Shown in pieces: positions 33,836 to 46,000 of a stretch of DNA of 64,000 bases. The stretch's first letter is position 1, and each line of letters opens with the position of its first letter. The notes beneath the pieces were generated by a model. It worked only from the letters and a program-made list of their open reading frames with translations. It was not told where the DNA came from and ran no database searches. Position numbers and translations under genes: made by a program. The stretch covers positions 12,501 to 76,500 of the forward strand of contig JAWNZC010000179.1 in the NCBI GenBank assembly GCA_035771165.1, in the 5' to 3' direction. Source of the stretch: Paragorgia papillata (taxonomy: Eukaryota; Cnidaria; Anthozoa; Scleralcyonacea; Coralliidae).

Positions 33836-34034
33836 GATCCAGTGTTACTACAGGAGGAAACCGGAGTACCCGGAGGAAACCTGTGGTGTTTGGTAGAGTC
33901 AAACTGGAAGCACTCTTCTCACATGCGGCCAAGGTGAATTTTTTTAATCAGATAACTGCACCGTGCAGGAATCGAACCCGGCTCGCAGAGGTGAAAGGCA
34001 CGTGCACTAACCACTGTGCCACCAACACCCACCA
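33836..34034 (-). mobile_element. tRNA-derived SINE
   Basis: The minus strand reads TGGTGGCACAGTGGTTAGTG (A-box) and GGGTTCGATTCCTG (B-box), then a body ending in GGTTTCCTCCGGGTACTCCG. The last motif is a common tail in animal SINEs. Length about 200 bp. Confidence 0.8.
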
Positions 34035-34184
34035 GACTATATGTATACTGTATATAGTTGCTACTAGACATATATACAGAATAGATATAGACAAGAATGA
34101 GCCAAGGGAAGGTGGACCTGTCTGGTTCAATATGTAAACTGGCACCTGGCAGATTCTACGCCATTGCTATATATACACACTTCA

Positions 34185-34455
34185 AAAACTCATTAATAAT
34201 TCATGAGGAAAACACAAACGAAAATCATGCTTTATATGTGATAAAAATACCTCCTGATTTACATAAACGTTAGCTTTGATTTTCTCGGCTTAGACAAGGT
34301 TATTTTTCAAACTTACTACGCCAATGAACTTACCAAGTGGTTCGTTTTTGAAGCCGTTCAATAAACTCGCAGTTCGTATTTTATCAGATATAAAAACACT
34401 TGGCTTCGCCTCGTGTCTTTATATCTGATAAAACACGAACTGTGAGTTTATTAAA
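34185..34455. mobile_element. Foldback element, TTTTATCAGATATAAA arms
   Basis: Starts AATAATTCATGAGGAAAACACAAA as at 12.53 kb. TTTTATCAGATATAAAAACA (about 34378) and TTATATCTGATAAAACACGA (about 34418) are inverted arms around CTTGGCTTCGCCTCG. Confidence 0.65.
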
Positions 34456-34539
34456 CAGTACTATAGGGTCAGCACCTCCGCACTGATAGAATTCATAGAA
34501 AATTTGCTCCACTTCGCAAAACCCAAGGAGCTGAGATAT

Positions 34540-34960
34540 ATCTAAGACTAGGTCAAATCTGAACGTGAGCGCTCGAACGCAATCTGACAGATCAGTCTAA
34601 GCGAGATCTACACATTAACGAGTGTGAATGCTCTCTCAAAGCCAAGCTGGATTGATCTGAGATTGATCTAGGACAAAAGCGATCTGGATGTGAACTGAGA
34701 TCGATATAAAGTCTGAGGTGGAGCCTGAGTCTGCATGAGATAGATTTAAACGAGTCTGCATGAGATCAATCTAAACGAGTCTGAGATCGATCTAGACTAG
34801 TCTGAGATTAAATACCCACGCCCGAGATCAACTGACACAAGTCTGAGATCGATCTAGAATAGTCTGAGATCGATCTAGACTAGTCTGAGATTAAATACCC
34901 ACGTCCGAGATCAACTACACAAGTCTGAGACCGATCTAAAGTACGAATGTGAATGCTTTC
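34540..34960. repeat. Degenerate tandem repeat, GTCTGAGATCGATCTA unit
   Basis: About a dozen variants of TCTGAGATCGATCTAGACTAG, some followed by TTAAATACCCACGYCCGAGAT. The unit is itself nearly palindromic (GATCGATC). Non-coding. Confidence 0.75.
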
Positions 34961-35069
34961 TTAAGCGAACCGACTCTAACTCTAACTCGATACAAAGTTG
35001 CGTCACCACCTTTTCCGCGGTTTCTTGATCAGTTGCCTGCACAGGAGGCTATATAAACATGATCATATA

Positions 35070-35222
35070 CAGTAGAACCTCGTTATCTCGAACAAGAGTT
35101 GATTTCCCTTCAACATATTTCTGCACTGTTTTACTGTATAATTTACCTCGTTATCTCGAACTCCCGCTATCTCGAACTATTCTCTACTTCCCATGAGGGT
35201 TCAAGATAGCGGGGTTCCACTG
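35070..35222. mobile_element. Tc1/mariner (pogo/Tigger-like) MITE
   Basis: 153 bp with ends CAGTAGAACCTCGTTATCTC and GATAGCGGGGTTCCACTG, flanked by TA on both sides (35068-35069 and 35223-35224). Confidence 0.85.
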
Positions 35223-36775
35223 TACCGTCTTTCCTGACCCATACATCAAACAGCGGTTCAAGGAAGGATGTAAAACTATGTGTCTCTTGAACTGAGCTCA
35301 TCTTCTGTCTGAACATTGTATGGAGGTTATGGAGGTTTTCTTTTATTTGTATATATTCAGTTTGGTAGCGTCCGTTGTATTGTTTGGAGGTGTCTGTTGT
35401 ACAGAAGTTTCCATTATAAGAAATTTTAAGTACAAAATATCTGGCCAATGACTCATTCTATATATATATCCGCTATATATATGTAAAAATATATCCGCTA
35501 TATATATAAAGCTACTCATGCATTGTATGGAATCTCAGATTGCCAAGTAAATGCCTGAAGGAGCGACAAAAATAGTTTGATAAAAGATACATGTAAATTA
35601 AGGCAGGTGATTAAGGCGATCCGTGCAAAGTCATAAGTATAGCCTGCGTGCAGTCGTTTCCGCCTCATGCAGGCTAACTTATGAGCTGCAAAGGTTTGCC
35701 TTTGTAGTAGATGTCTAATGCCACACGATATTATACTCGTCAAGAGGATCGATCGATCGGAACTTTGTCAACTAACTGCTTAAAAGAAGCGAGACTATGT
35801 GTCTGTCTATGTACAGTTTCAAAGACACATATAACTGCGACCAGTGGAACCCCACGAGCCGTGCGTTTGCGAGAACGGAAAGCCCTTAAAATTCTAAGTG
35901 TTACTATGTTTTGACAGTTTTGTATGCTATTGTAAATGCTTTAATTGCTGAATTCAAAAGCTTTACCGCTTTTGGCAAACAAACAATGACCCGAAAAGCG
36001 CTTGACTACCATTATATCAACAATGCAATTCTCTATCGTCATAGCTACGAGGGCTCTCTATTAAATCTTATGTCGCAACAACTCCATGTTGACATGGTCC
36101 ATGTTGACATGGTTATCTCGGATTATATTGTCTTCATGAACGTTCTCTGACGAATACTAACAGTCACCGTGGTAACGTCATTTGCTTGGCTGACTCACAA
36201 GTGACGTGGCAACCAAGCTCTTGAGGGTCAGGCTTTCTAGTGGCCAAAATAACTCTTATGCTTCTTTAGCCTCCTGTTGAGCGATGGATAATCGGCGAAA
36301 GGGAAAAAGCAAGTCACTTGAACTCTGGTCAGCTTATCAGCTTATCATTGTTTTGAGAAAGACACCGTGTCTGCCGTTTTCGTGTTTACTCCTTTTCAAA
36401 TCGTGTATACCTTCGGCCTTGTTCATTTGGAGGCTGGTGCATCGTGCACTTGTACATGTGAAGAGTGTAATCCAAGCAGTCCTTATAAAATACAGAATGC
36501 CCAATGTCCATCACAGGACAAAACAAACTGATTATCGTAGATTCATAGACTAGCGTGAATGTCAACCAAACCTCAGATATAAGCTATACATAGAGTCTGC
36601 AACCGCAAACTTCACGTTGAAGCTAGCAACGGGTTAGATATAGCGACCCAATTCTCCGTCTTCAACCATGAACCATCCTCCACGCAAAATCTCGCTTATC
36701 CTATATTAAAGCACCTTTTTAAAAATGAAACGTTGGATTCTCGGTTCTATAAATTTAAACCACCATGCATATATA
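35223..36775. other. Intergenic, little recognisable
   Basis: No supported gene. A TATATATATCCGCTATATATA duplication lies at about 35460-35510, a short palindrome AGCCTGCGTGCAG...TGCAGGCT at 35642-35675, and a tandem CATGTTGACATGGT duplication at about 36083-36112. Confidence 0.5.
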
Positions 36776-37142
36776 TTAATCCACTCCTGTCGTCTGAGCT
36801 TGCCAAAAATGGCCCCATTATTGTTTTACTCTTTATCTAACTACAGATCATTTTACTCATCAAAGGGAGAACGTTCAGACATCCTAAAGCAGCATCAAGA
36901 GGATTAACCCATTCCTGCCGGACTACCTGAACCAATCAAAAACTGCCCCTTTTATCTAACACCAGACGATTTTACTTGTGCCGAAAGGGAGAACCCTCAG
37001 GCATCCATTCCAGGCAGCAATGAGTTAAATATATATTAACTCTTTCCTGTCCGAATCGGTCTTTAATTGGTATATCTTACTCTGGCTAACGCCAGACGAT
37101 TTTATTCAGTTCTGGGGAATCCCTCGGACGGGAATGAGTTAA
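36776..37142. mobile_element. Three consecutive TTAACCC-type elements
   Basis: Copies at about 36776-36907, 36904-37028 and 37036-37142, each with a TTAAYCC(A/T)TTCCTGYC start, a core related to ACTCTGGCTAACGCCAGACGA and a GAGTTAA-type end. Other copies are at 5645, 10088, 15121, 24885, 25045, 29215, 31190 and a fragment at 46040-46072, in both orientations. The TTAA-bounded ends suggest a DNA transposon derivative, but the class is not certain. Confidence 0.7.
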
Positions 37143-38759
37143 GCAGATCTAATATCACGATTGGGCCTTCACGGAAAGCCATTTTCAAACCAATGTTCAC
37201 CATCTATAATTTGTTCCCAAGAAGTTTGAATAAGAGGATACGGAAGTTTGAGGCAGAGTTTTGGTAACATTCGTTTCACAGACAAAAAGGTTTTACAAAT
37301 GGTTGCTAGCAAGAAAAGTTACATTTCGTATAAATAAACGGTGTAACATCGCTGATGTATGCGCGGACAAAGACGATTCAACATTTCGCAAAATGTTATT
37401 TTTCGGCTATTTTTTGTTCTGGCAAACAGCTTTCAATCATTTTAAAGTCGAGTGCTGTGCAGGCTGTGTGTTACGATGTACATAGAAAATCTAAAAGGGA
37501 CAAAGTTGGTGAACTGTTGAGATTTTAGAGAACGCCAAGTACTGAAAAAGCCTTTGATCAGAGTGAATCTTTGACGAATGAAACCCTAACGTTTCGAGCT
37601 AGGGAAGGCCTTCAAGCGAAGCCCTCTCGAAGCCCTCCCCGCTTGAAGCGACAGAATTCGTTCGGTCCTAAAAACTCTGGCAGTTTACCACCTTTCTCGC
37701 TTTGCTCTATCCAAAACACTGCCTATATACGCAGCACTCTATTTTTCTACTTTGACTAAGATCACTAGCTCAAAGGAGGTTACTGCAGTAGTACTTCGTT
37801 CTTTCAGCAGTTCCATCATTTCTTTAGATTATCTTCAACTATGAATTGATTTTGTCGCGTGAGAAAGCAGCTATCAACACTTACATGAGAAATTATGTAA
37901 TTACAGTTCAGGGCATTTGTGCTGTTTATGCACACCTTGGCACAGTTCAACCATTAACGGCTTACACATTGAAAAGCCAATCCTTTGTAAACAAGCAGCT
38001 CGCGAGTTCACCAGAACCTGTGTACAAGCACTACCGTCGCAGTATAGTGTTATCTCAGCGCTTGTCTCAGCCGACATTAAGTGATGCCAGGTCCGTTTCG
38101 CACTTTCCGGGGGTTTCGGATCATTTTGTGTTGTCGTACATATCAGGTTATATAATTTATATATTATATATTTTTTTATCACAGCAGTAAGACCTTATTT
38201 GTTCAACACGAATATCAGACATTTGCGAACTGATTTGTTTCTCCAAATTTCAAAGATCGCATTTCGTAAGACGTTTGCATCTATAATATCGACCCATGTG
38301 GTCATTAGGACAATACTTCCTATAATACAGTGTGGCCTAGCTAGCAAGGTCATCGGTATAACAGTACTTCCCTTTCCGACGGATCCATTATTTTCCTTCA
38401 TCTGTCTACAACACTTGAAGTAGCTGATTACGTATAGAATCATGCATGTTAATACAATTACAAGGATAGCGAAGGTCAACATTGGCTAGCACGAGAAGGT
38501 CCGTCTCGTTTCAACTCTATGAAATCGGGGCCAAGGTGCGCTTCTGATATCGTGATTAATAAATAAGATATAATGATGTTGCCGGAAATTGGCCGGTTGG
38601 ACACAAATTCGAAAAGTGTCATTTAGAAAAGCCAACGGTTCTTTTGGTGCTGTTGAAGTGGACAGCTGGCTGAGACCCATGTATAAAGATATACTATTAA
38701 TAACGATGGCGCTAGGGGTTTATAGGAATATAGATTCATATTAGTTGAATGGCATACTA
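37143..38759. other. Intergenic, no supported gene
   Basis: Contains a fragment of the CGTTTCGAGC repeat series (37560-37745). Short open frames lack splice or family support. Confidence 0.5.
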
Positions 38760-39001
38760 AGACCCCGTTTACACTAGAGCAAAAGTATCCGGATTCACAT
38801 TGTTTTTTATTCCCAATCATGGGGAATGAAAAACAATGTGAATCCGGATACTTTTGCTCTAGTGTATTAAATGGGGCCTAAGTATACTAAGACCCCATTT
38901 ACACTAGAGCAAAAGTATCCGGATTCACATTGTTTTTCATCTATATGGGAATAAAAAACAATGTGAATCCGGATAGTTTTGCTCTAGTGTAAACGGGGTC
39001 T
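38760..39001. mobile_element. Two tandem palindromic MITEs
   Basis: Each of the two units (about 38760-38880 and 38890-39001) is an almost complete palindrome with ends AGACCCCRTTTACACTAGAG and an inner CAAAAGTATCCGGATTCACA. The two are separated only by AAGTATACTA. Confidence 0.88.
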
Positions 39002-39243
39002 ACGACTGGGCTGAACGAAATCATTTGAATAACTAAATTAACATCGTTACGTTCGACAGTATGGCGTCTATAGATTAATATCTTCATGAAGCAGACCGTT
39101 ACGGTTTTCTATTTTTGTCTGTATATACATCAACATCATTACATCGATATCGTGTAATTATCAGTTTAGCTTGACCGCATGACGAAAAAGAGAAACGTTA
39201 TATAGATCTGAGTCACTTGCTATATGTAATCTGTATACTAATA

Positions 39244-39417
39244 CAGTTGAACTCTCCTTGCGACCACTCTCTCGATCGTACGCGACCAGCTTTTATAAAC
39301 GGCCTTCTTTAAGATTTACGAACTAGACTTTCTCTTTGTTTTTAAGCGCTCGCAAGCGACCAACTCCGATCACATTCCCGAGGTGGTCGCTTATACGAGA
39401 GCTTCAAAAGAACTGTG
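39244..39417. mobile_element. Possible Tc1/mariner-like MITE
   Basis: TA-flanked CAGTTGAACTCTCCTTGCGACC at the left, and GGTCGC...TTCAAAAGAACTG at the right as an imperfect inverse. Confidence 0.45.
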
Positions 39418-39831
39418 TAATAATCTGGGCGTCTACAATATAAAATCTGAGTAACGCTTAAGTCCCAAAACCCACTCGAAACATGTCATTTATAGGACGA
39501 ATCGCAATCTATGCTTTCTACACTGAGGTCACAACATCCATTCTCTTCTTCCTGCGATATAGTGAGCGAATTCCTGTCCTAGCTAATCATGCGGATGTAA
39601 ACGCTAATATATTAATATTATTTACTCAAAATATTTCAGAGGCATTCCTCGATGTTGATATGTTATAAACTACAGAAGAAATGCAAATAGCTTCATTTAT
39701 ATAGGAAGTACGGCATTGGGTGAAAATAGAAAAATTCCCGTGAAAAAAGCTCATGTGACGCTATAAACAGAGTTTATCATTCTTATTTTAAACCACTGAA
39801 CTATAATTATATTGCTCTATTGTTTTTCCAG

Positions 39832-40030
39832 TGTTTATAGTGTGCAGTCGTTCGCATCGGTTGACGTCAACCACGACAAAGGCGGAGGAGATATCTACAG
39901 TTCAATTTTCGTATTGCTTATCTGGGCATCGCACGCTGAAATACGAGCTCCACACCAAATCACAAGAAGACTAAATCACAAGAAGGTTAAGTGCACGGAT
40001 CAGTTTCTCGTCACACAACGCCGTTCCATA
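39832..40030 (+). other. 5' leader part of the ETS gene's first coding exon
   Basis: Good acceptor ATTGCTCTATTGTTTTTCCAG ends at 39831, and the donor after the ATG is AATTCAG|GTAAGA (40043/40044). The existence of the acceptor implies an upstream exon. This leader is open in the coding frame, so part could be translated. Confidence 0.5.
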
Positions 40031-43000
40031 ATGAACAATTCAGGTAAGATACATATACATATATATATATACATATATGATACATTATAAGTTTTCTTTC
40101 AGTACGCTTCTAAATCTCTATGCCCACAAATTATGCAATTCAAACCTTTTTGGTCGAGAATCTTTTTCATCGATACCCAAACATGGTTTGGTCAACGTAT
40201 ATCAGAAATACCCAACTATATACCTTTTGCAACGGGGCAGTGTTGCTCTAACTGACTACAGGGACGCCTTTGGAATCTGTTGCTACCGTGGCTTCCTAAC
40301 ATTGATAACACAGGAAGACAGTGATGTACAAAATGCAACGAATGCTTTCATCGTAATACAGTAACCAGATTTCGGGAACTCTGGCCACCTCGATACATTG
40401 CTTTCGGATTAACGCTCTTAATATCGTTAAAGAGGAAGGGATGGATGATATACACTATGATCGTTAAAATGTTGTCGTTTTTTTCTCGTGCATCTCATTA
40501 TTTTTGACTTTGTCCACGCGGTTAGAAAAACATTCCTGTTGTGTCTCTCTATACCACATAGTATTTTCTGAAAATCGGGCACACGAATGAAAACAGTTGT
40601 ACACGGAACATATTTATGGCCCCAAGGCTAAAAGTGGCTCAAAAAACACACGAATATATTCACTTGGTTGAAAGCGACTGAGTGAAACTAAGGTTTAACT
40701 TCAACGCTAGCCAAACCTTTTGAATTTACAGGCATATGCGCAGGCATATGACATCCTTGACTACAAGATCGAGTCTCCATTTTGGTCTTCAACTACATCT
40801 GTACTATTATATATAGGTTTCTTAAAATTAGTGTTGCTTTCCAAAATAATTTCAAGTACTTCGCTACAAGCTTGTAATTGAAACAGTGGTCTCCGGGAAG
40901 GCAGTATAATAACCAACTCTTGGACACCTCACGAATGCATAGATATAGACCATTATACCCGCTAACATAGAGGTTATACTATTCTATAACGTTAGAAAAC
41001 ATATTGGACGTATTCGATAACCGCATTGATGCCACTTTGGCAAGGTTTTTTTTTTGTTCGAAGAGGAAATAGAGATTTAGAATACATATCAGTGTCTATA
41101 CATATATATATGAATCAGTTATTCACGATAGCAACGGAAACCTACGGTTCTACTATTTTTTATCGTAGTAGTGTACAAGTTGTGGACACTCGGTGTATTT
41201 ACGAAACCCTTGAGGAACAACAGATAAGTCTTAAGGGGAGGATATAGCGTAAATTAGTAGTTTTCAACATGCAGCAAACATGCCCTAATTGGCAACACAC
41301 TCAATTCAATTTAATTCAAATGCTTGTCAACAATATAGTTGATGTTTCAAAACTTCTCGACAAGATGTGTTCCACAGCACGACCGCCCTTTCCTCCGAGG
41401 TTAAAGTTCACAGAAGTCTGACACAAACGACTCACTGTTCTCTTGCGAGCTTTTTTTAGCGAAATATTTCTCCTGAGCTGCCAAATTTAATTGCAATTTC
41501 CAGCAAAGCCACTTCCGTTTCTACGGTTACCCTGAGCAGAAAAAAATTCCTGGGTGTTCAAAATTGAAATAGACTGCTAGCGAAGCCACGCCACATCCTT
41601 TTTTTGCCAAGAATGTAAACTTATATACTGATGTAGGGTAACCGGAGATACATCAGGAGCAGTACTCGTAAGGGTTTGCACTAAATCTTGTGCACATGTC
41701 GAGGCACTATGCCGGAAGGAAATAGTCTCAATCAGTGGGAGGTTCTTCCTCCTACCCCGTTATAATATGCCTTGTTGATGAGCTTGTCAGCCCCAAAACT
41801 ATCTTAATCGCAGATGCTATCGAGAAACTTTGGAGATTAGAAAACTATACTGATGCTTTTCGTAAACAATCCAAGAACATACACTCGAGATTAGAAATCG
41901 TTGTTTTTCCCCCTCGCTGTTTTAACGGCTTCGTGTATGGATTCCACTAGAAAGCGCTATCCTGCTGATTTTAAACTTCAAGCGATTTGCATGTAAATAT
42001 TACTCATTCACTCGGTCTAGAACCGTCACATAGACTCGAGAAAGCACACCGACTAGGCGACAGTGTGGAATCATGCCGACTCGACAACGATATGGCATTT
42101 CTTGTTTGGATTCGACGTAGGCGTGTCACGAGGCAATTGACGAAGCAAAATGAATGTTACCAAATTTGGAGGAGGTGACAGTTTTAGGATTTCCATCAAG
42201 ATTTCCATCAAGTCGAAAACGCAACGCCGTTGTTCTATTAAAAAAAAAAGACTCCGATGCCGAGCGTGCAGTGTTCCGATTTTCACAATCCGGAAAGATG
42301 CCTTCAAATACATTCTTGATGATTCTATGCGGACATATATACGCGTGGGGGGTTGACCAAGAATGTTTGCACACTGTTTTGCATTCGAAAAGAACGCTCA
42401 ATTGATCGCACACACTTCCTATTAAAAGGAGACGTCCTGCGTGCTTCCTATAGGTCAACCGCCCACAGAAGAACCCTCAAACTATGCTAATACCTAAATT
42501 TAGCCACCTCTATCTGAAGCTGTTCTATTTTGAACCACGGTACAACCAAATAGCGTAAACGCCCAGTTACCAAGAAACTTGTTCGTTTGCTCAACACTTG
42601 ATTCAATGAGAACACAAGGCAAACAAAATCAAAATCCAAAAACTAACACAACAGGACATAACATATCTTCCTATTCTTAATCATAGCTATTATTACAACT
42701 ATATATATTATCCTACGCTAAGAAAGGCAATCAAGAACGGTATTGACGTAAGCAGGGCTGAAACACGCAATTTCGGGTTAAATCGAGTCGCTGTTTTCCC
42801 TATGTGAGAAAAAATATCCTAACCGACTTGCATCTATTGTCGTATATAGTGTGATAGACTGATACACTACAGGATTTCGGATTTTTTTACATAAACAACG
42901 TATAAATCTTAAGAAATAGAAACATTTTCAGTGTTTCCATACAGTTATAGAAATAGGAGGGGGAGTTTGGGAGAACGGGAAATACGTAACTCGTAGGACG

Positions 43001-46000
43001 AATGTTTAACCCACACTATTTCCAGTTCCCACAAACTTCCACAAGTGTTTTTAGAACTGTATTGGAACATGGGAAAATGTTTTCTAACGTCAACGACTTA
43101 CGTTCCAGAAAACGTGTGGGTAAGTATTGCTTATTGCATGCACCATAAACTAGGATCATTCTTTTATAAGATAAACCGTCGAAAATCGGCTTTACAATAT
43201 ATTGAAATAGAAAGCGTAAATTCTTCTTACTGTCAATTATGGCGTATTGGATGGCGTATATAATATAGAGAGCTTTATAGCTTTGACTATATATGGCTAC
43301 GAGTACGAGATTCGTCATTTAGTCAAAACTAAAGCTCCCTAATGAGTGTTTTTATACGGCTATAATGGATGGTGTGTATTATTTCCATTCTAATGAGAAA
43401 ACCCTAATTTCCTATATTTTTACTTGTTTTCTATGGGATGTTATATAAAAGAAACAGAAAACCTTGACTGAGTTATAAGGAACACTTTTGACGGTTTATA
43501 AAAGAACTCGAAATGGCGCATTGGATGGCGTATAACGAGTGTTTTTATACGTCTATCATTATGGCGTATATTATAACGAAAATTTTCCATTCTGATGAGA
43601 AAACCCTATAATTTCCTATATTTTTGGCTGTTTTCCACGGTTACTTTATAAAAGAAATAGAGAACCTTTTTGCAAGTGTCACCGAGGTGCCAGAAACACT
43701 TTTGACAGTTTGGAAGAACTCTCGAAATGGCTGCGGAAGTCGTAAAATAATCCAATTTTTCGGGCTCGTGTTTGTTTCTAACACCATTCTCCCAAACATT
43801 TACTCGTGTTTCTTAAAACTCGATGGAAACACGGAAATATTTTGTATCAACGAGGTTTCTAGACTTTTCTTTCTTAGAGAACACGTCAAAGGGTTTCCGA
43901 AGAGACTTGACTTCCGACACGAAATATCCGGTAGAACACATACACTACAAGGTCTCCTTGTCCTGAGTCTTATAGCCTCCGACACGAAATACCCATACAC
44001 TACAAGGTCTCCTTGTTCTGAGTCTTAGCTTCCGACACGAAGTTTTTATCAAAGTCTCCGAGACCAAAGCGTCCCGGAAACCTATTCTATGGTTGATGGT
44101 CCCAAATGGACTGACAAAAGTCGTCATCTAGTAGTCCATAATACGGCTATGAGTGTACTTTTTCAGGGCTAATAACCTTACAACCTTACCTATGGGTAAA
44201 GTCTTATTACCATGCTTTACTTAGGTTATTACCATGCTTTAGTTTGGCTATGGGTAAAGTCTTATTACGTTATTACCAGTAATAAGCAAAAAAAATCCAA
44301 AAGTATCCGTCTTATTTTAGGCATCATTTGAGTAACTTAGAGATCAGATCTTTAAAGAGTCACATTCGTCACACGTATCTCTTTTTTGCACTATAGGAAC
44401 GCAAAATCCAGTGATCCCGAAGAAAACTACGCACAAGAATTCTACTCATTTGTGGGAGTTCTTATTGGAACTACTAACAGACGAAGCGTGTTCATCGCTA
44501 ATAAGCTGGACCAAAGAGGAGGAGTTTGAGTTTAAGTTAAAAGATACAGAGGAGATAGCAAAACGATGGGGTAACCGGAAACACAGACCACGAATGAATT
44601 ATGAGAAACTTAGTCGAGCTCTACGGTATTACTATCAAAAAAATATCATCAAAAAGGTGAGTGCTGTATACATACAATATTTATTAGCAGTGTTTGGGAT
44701 ATATAGATTTCACATTTTACCCTGATTAAAAAAAAGGGCTCCACTCGAAACGTCAGTATTTCGTTATCAAAAGTAATCTCGACAGTTTACCACCTTTTCA
44801 TTTTGCTCTATATCCAGTATTTAACAAATAGATTCCATTTTGCCGTTGTCTGTTCAGTTATAGATGCACAGATGACGTCACAACGTGGTAAGAACAAAAA
44901 AGCGGCCCACGAGACGCAGTCGAGTGGGTCACTGATGTTCGCACCACGTTGTGACGTCTTCTGTGCATCTATAACTGAACAGACAACAAAAAAAATGGAA
45001 TCTATTTGTTTTATACAATACAAAAATTTAAAAGGTTTTTATCGAAACTCTTGCCGGATTTTGGGGCATGAAGAAGGAAAAAAGTGAGTCAGCTGACGTG
45101 ATCTGACGTATCCATGCGTCTGTCCTGTAATAGATCATGGCCAACAATCAATGAAAACACGCATTGTATTGTATAAAACCCTTTGTTGCATGCAGTGGCG
45201 TAGCCAGGTTCGACTAATTAGGCCGGCCACAAGTGGGCCAAGGCCCACGGTGACATTTCTAAGGGGGGCAGCTAGGATGCCTCCCAAATATTTTTGAAAT
45301 CTAGTGGCGAGAAGATTTTATAGAATTCTGAACATTATAACGCCATATAAAATACCAAAATTATATAACATTATATATATATAACATCTCCACTCTTTCC
45401 ACAGTGGAACTAAGAGTCTCTCTCTCAGAGTTAAATTCGTCAACACGGCCAAATAACCCACCAGCTGTTGCCATTTTCGATTTCTTGAAAACAACGTGTT
45501 GAGCTGTCTCGAATGTCTCATAAGGGACCGTTCATTATTTAAACCCAGGGTTGGTACCGAAGAGAAATGGGTTGGGTAACCCAGATTTTGACTAACTCAC
45601 GGGTTGGGTAAAATAAGATTTGTCTTCAATGATGTGGATGAAAGTGATGAGGAATCAAGTGAATGAAGACCCACAAGGTCTGGGCGAAGTGCTGGATCAT
45701 GGAGACTGGCATTTGCAGACTAGTATAAATTTAACACAATTCATGTACTGTATATAGTATTCGCAGTATGTCACTCCATTTTAGTATGTATTTTGTTTCG
45801 CAAAGATATTTTATAAAAGGTATATAAGGAATTAATATTTAATAGTGGGTTGGGTAAAAAATATCTTAAACCATTTTGAGGTTGGGTAACTAAAAAAATT
45901 ACCCTGCTTCTAGTTTCTCTTCGGTTCCAACCCTGGACATAAATAATGAACGGTCCCTAATCTGTCTGCAATATTTAACCCGGGCGGGCACAGGCCCGCG

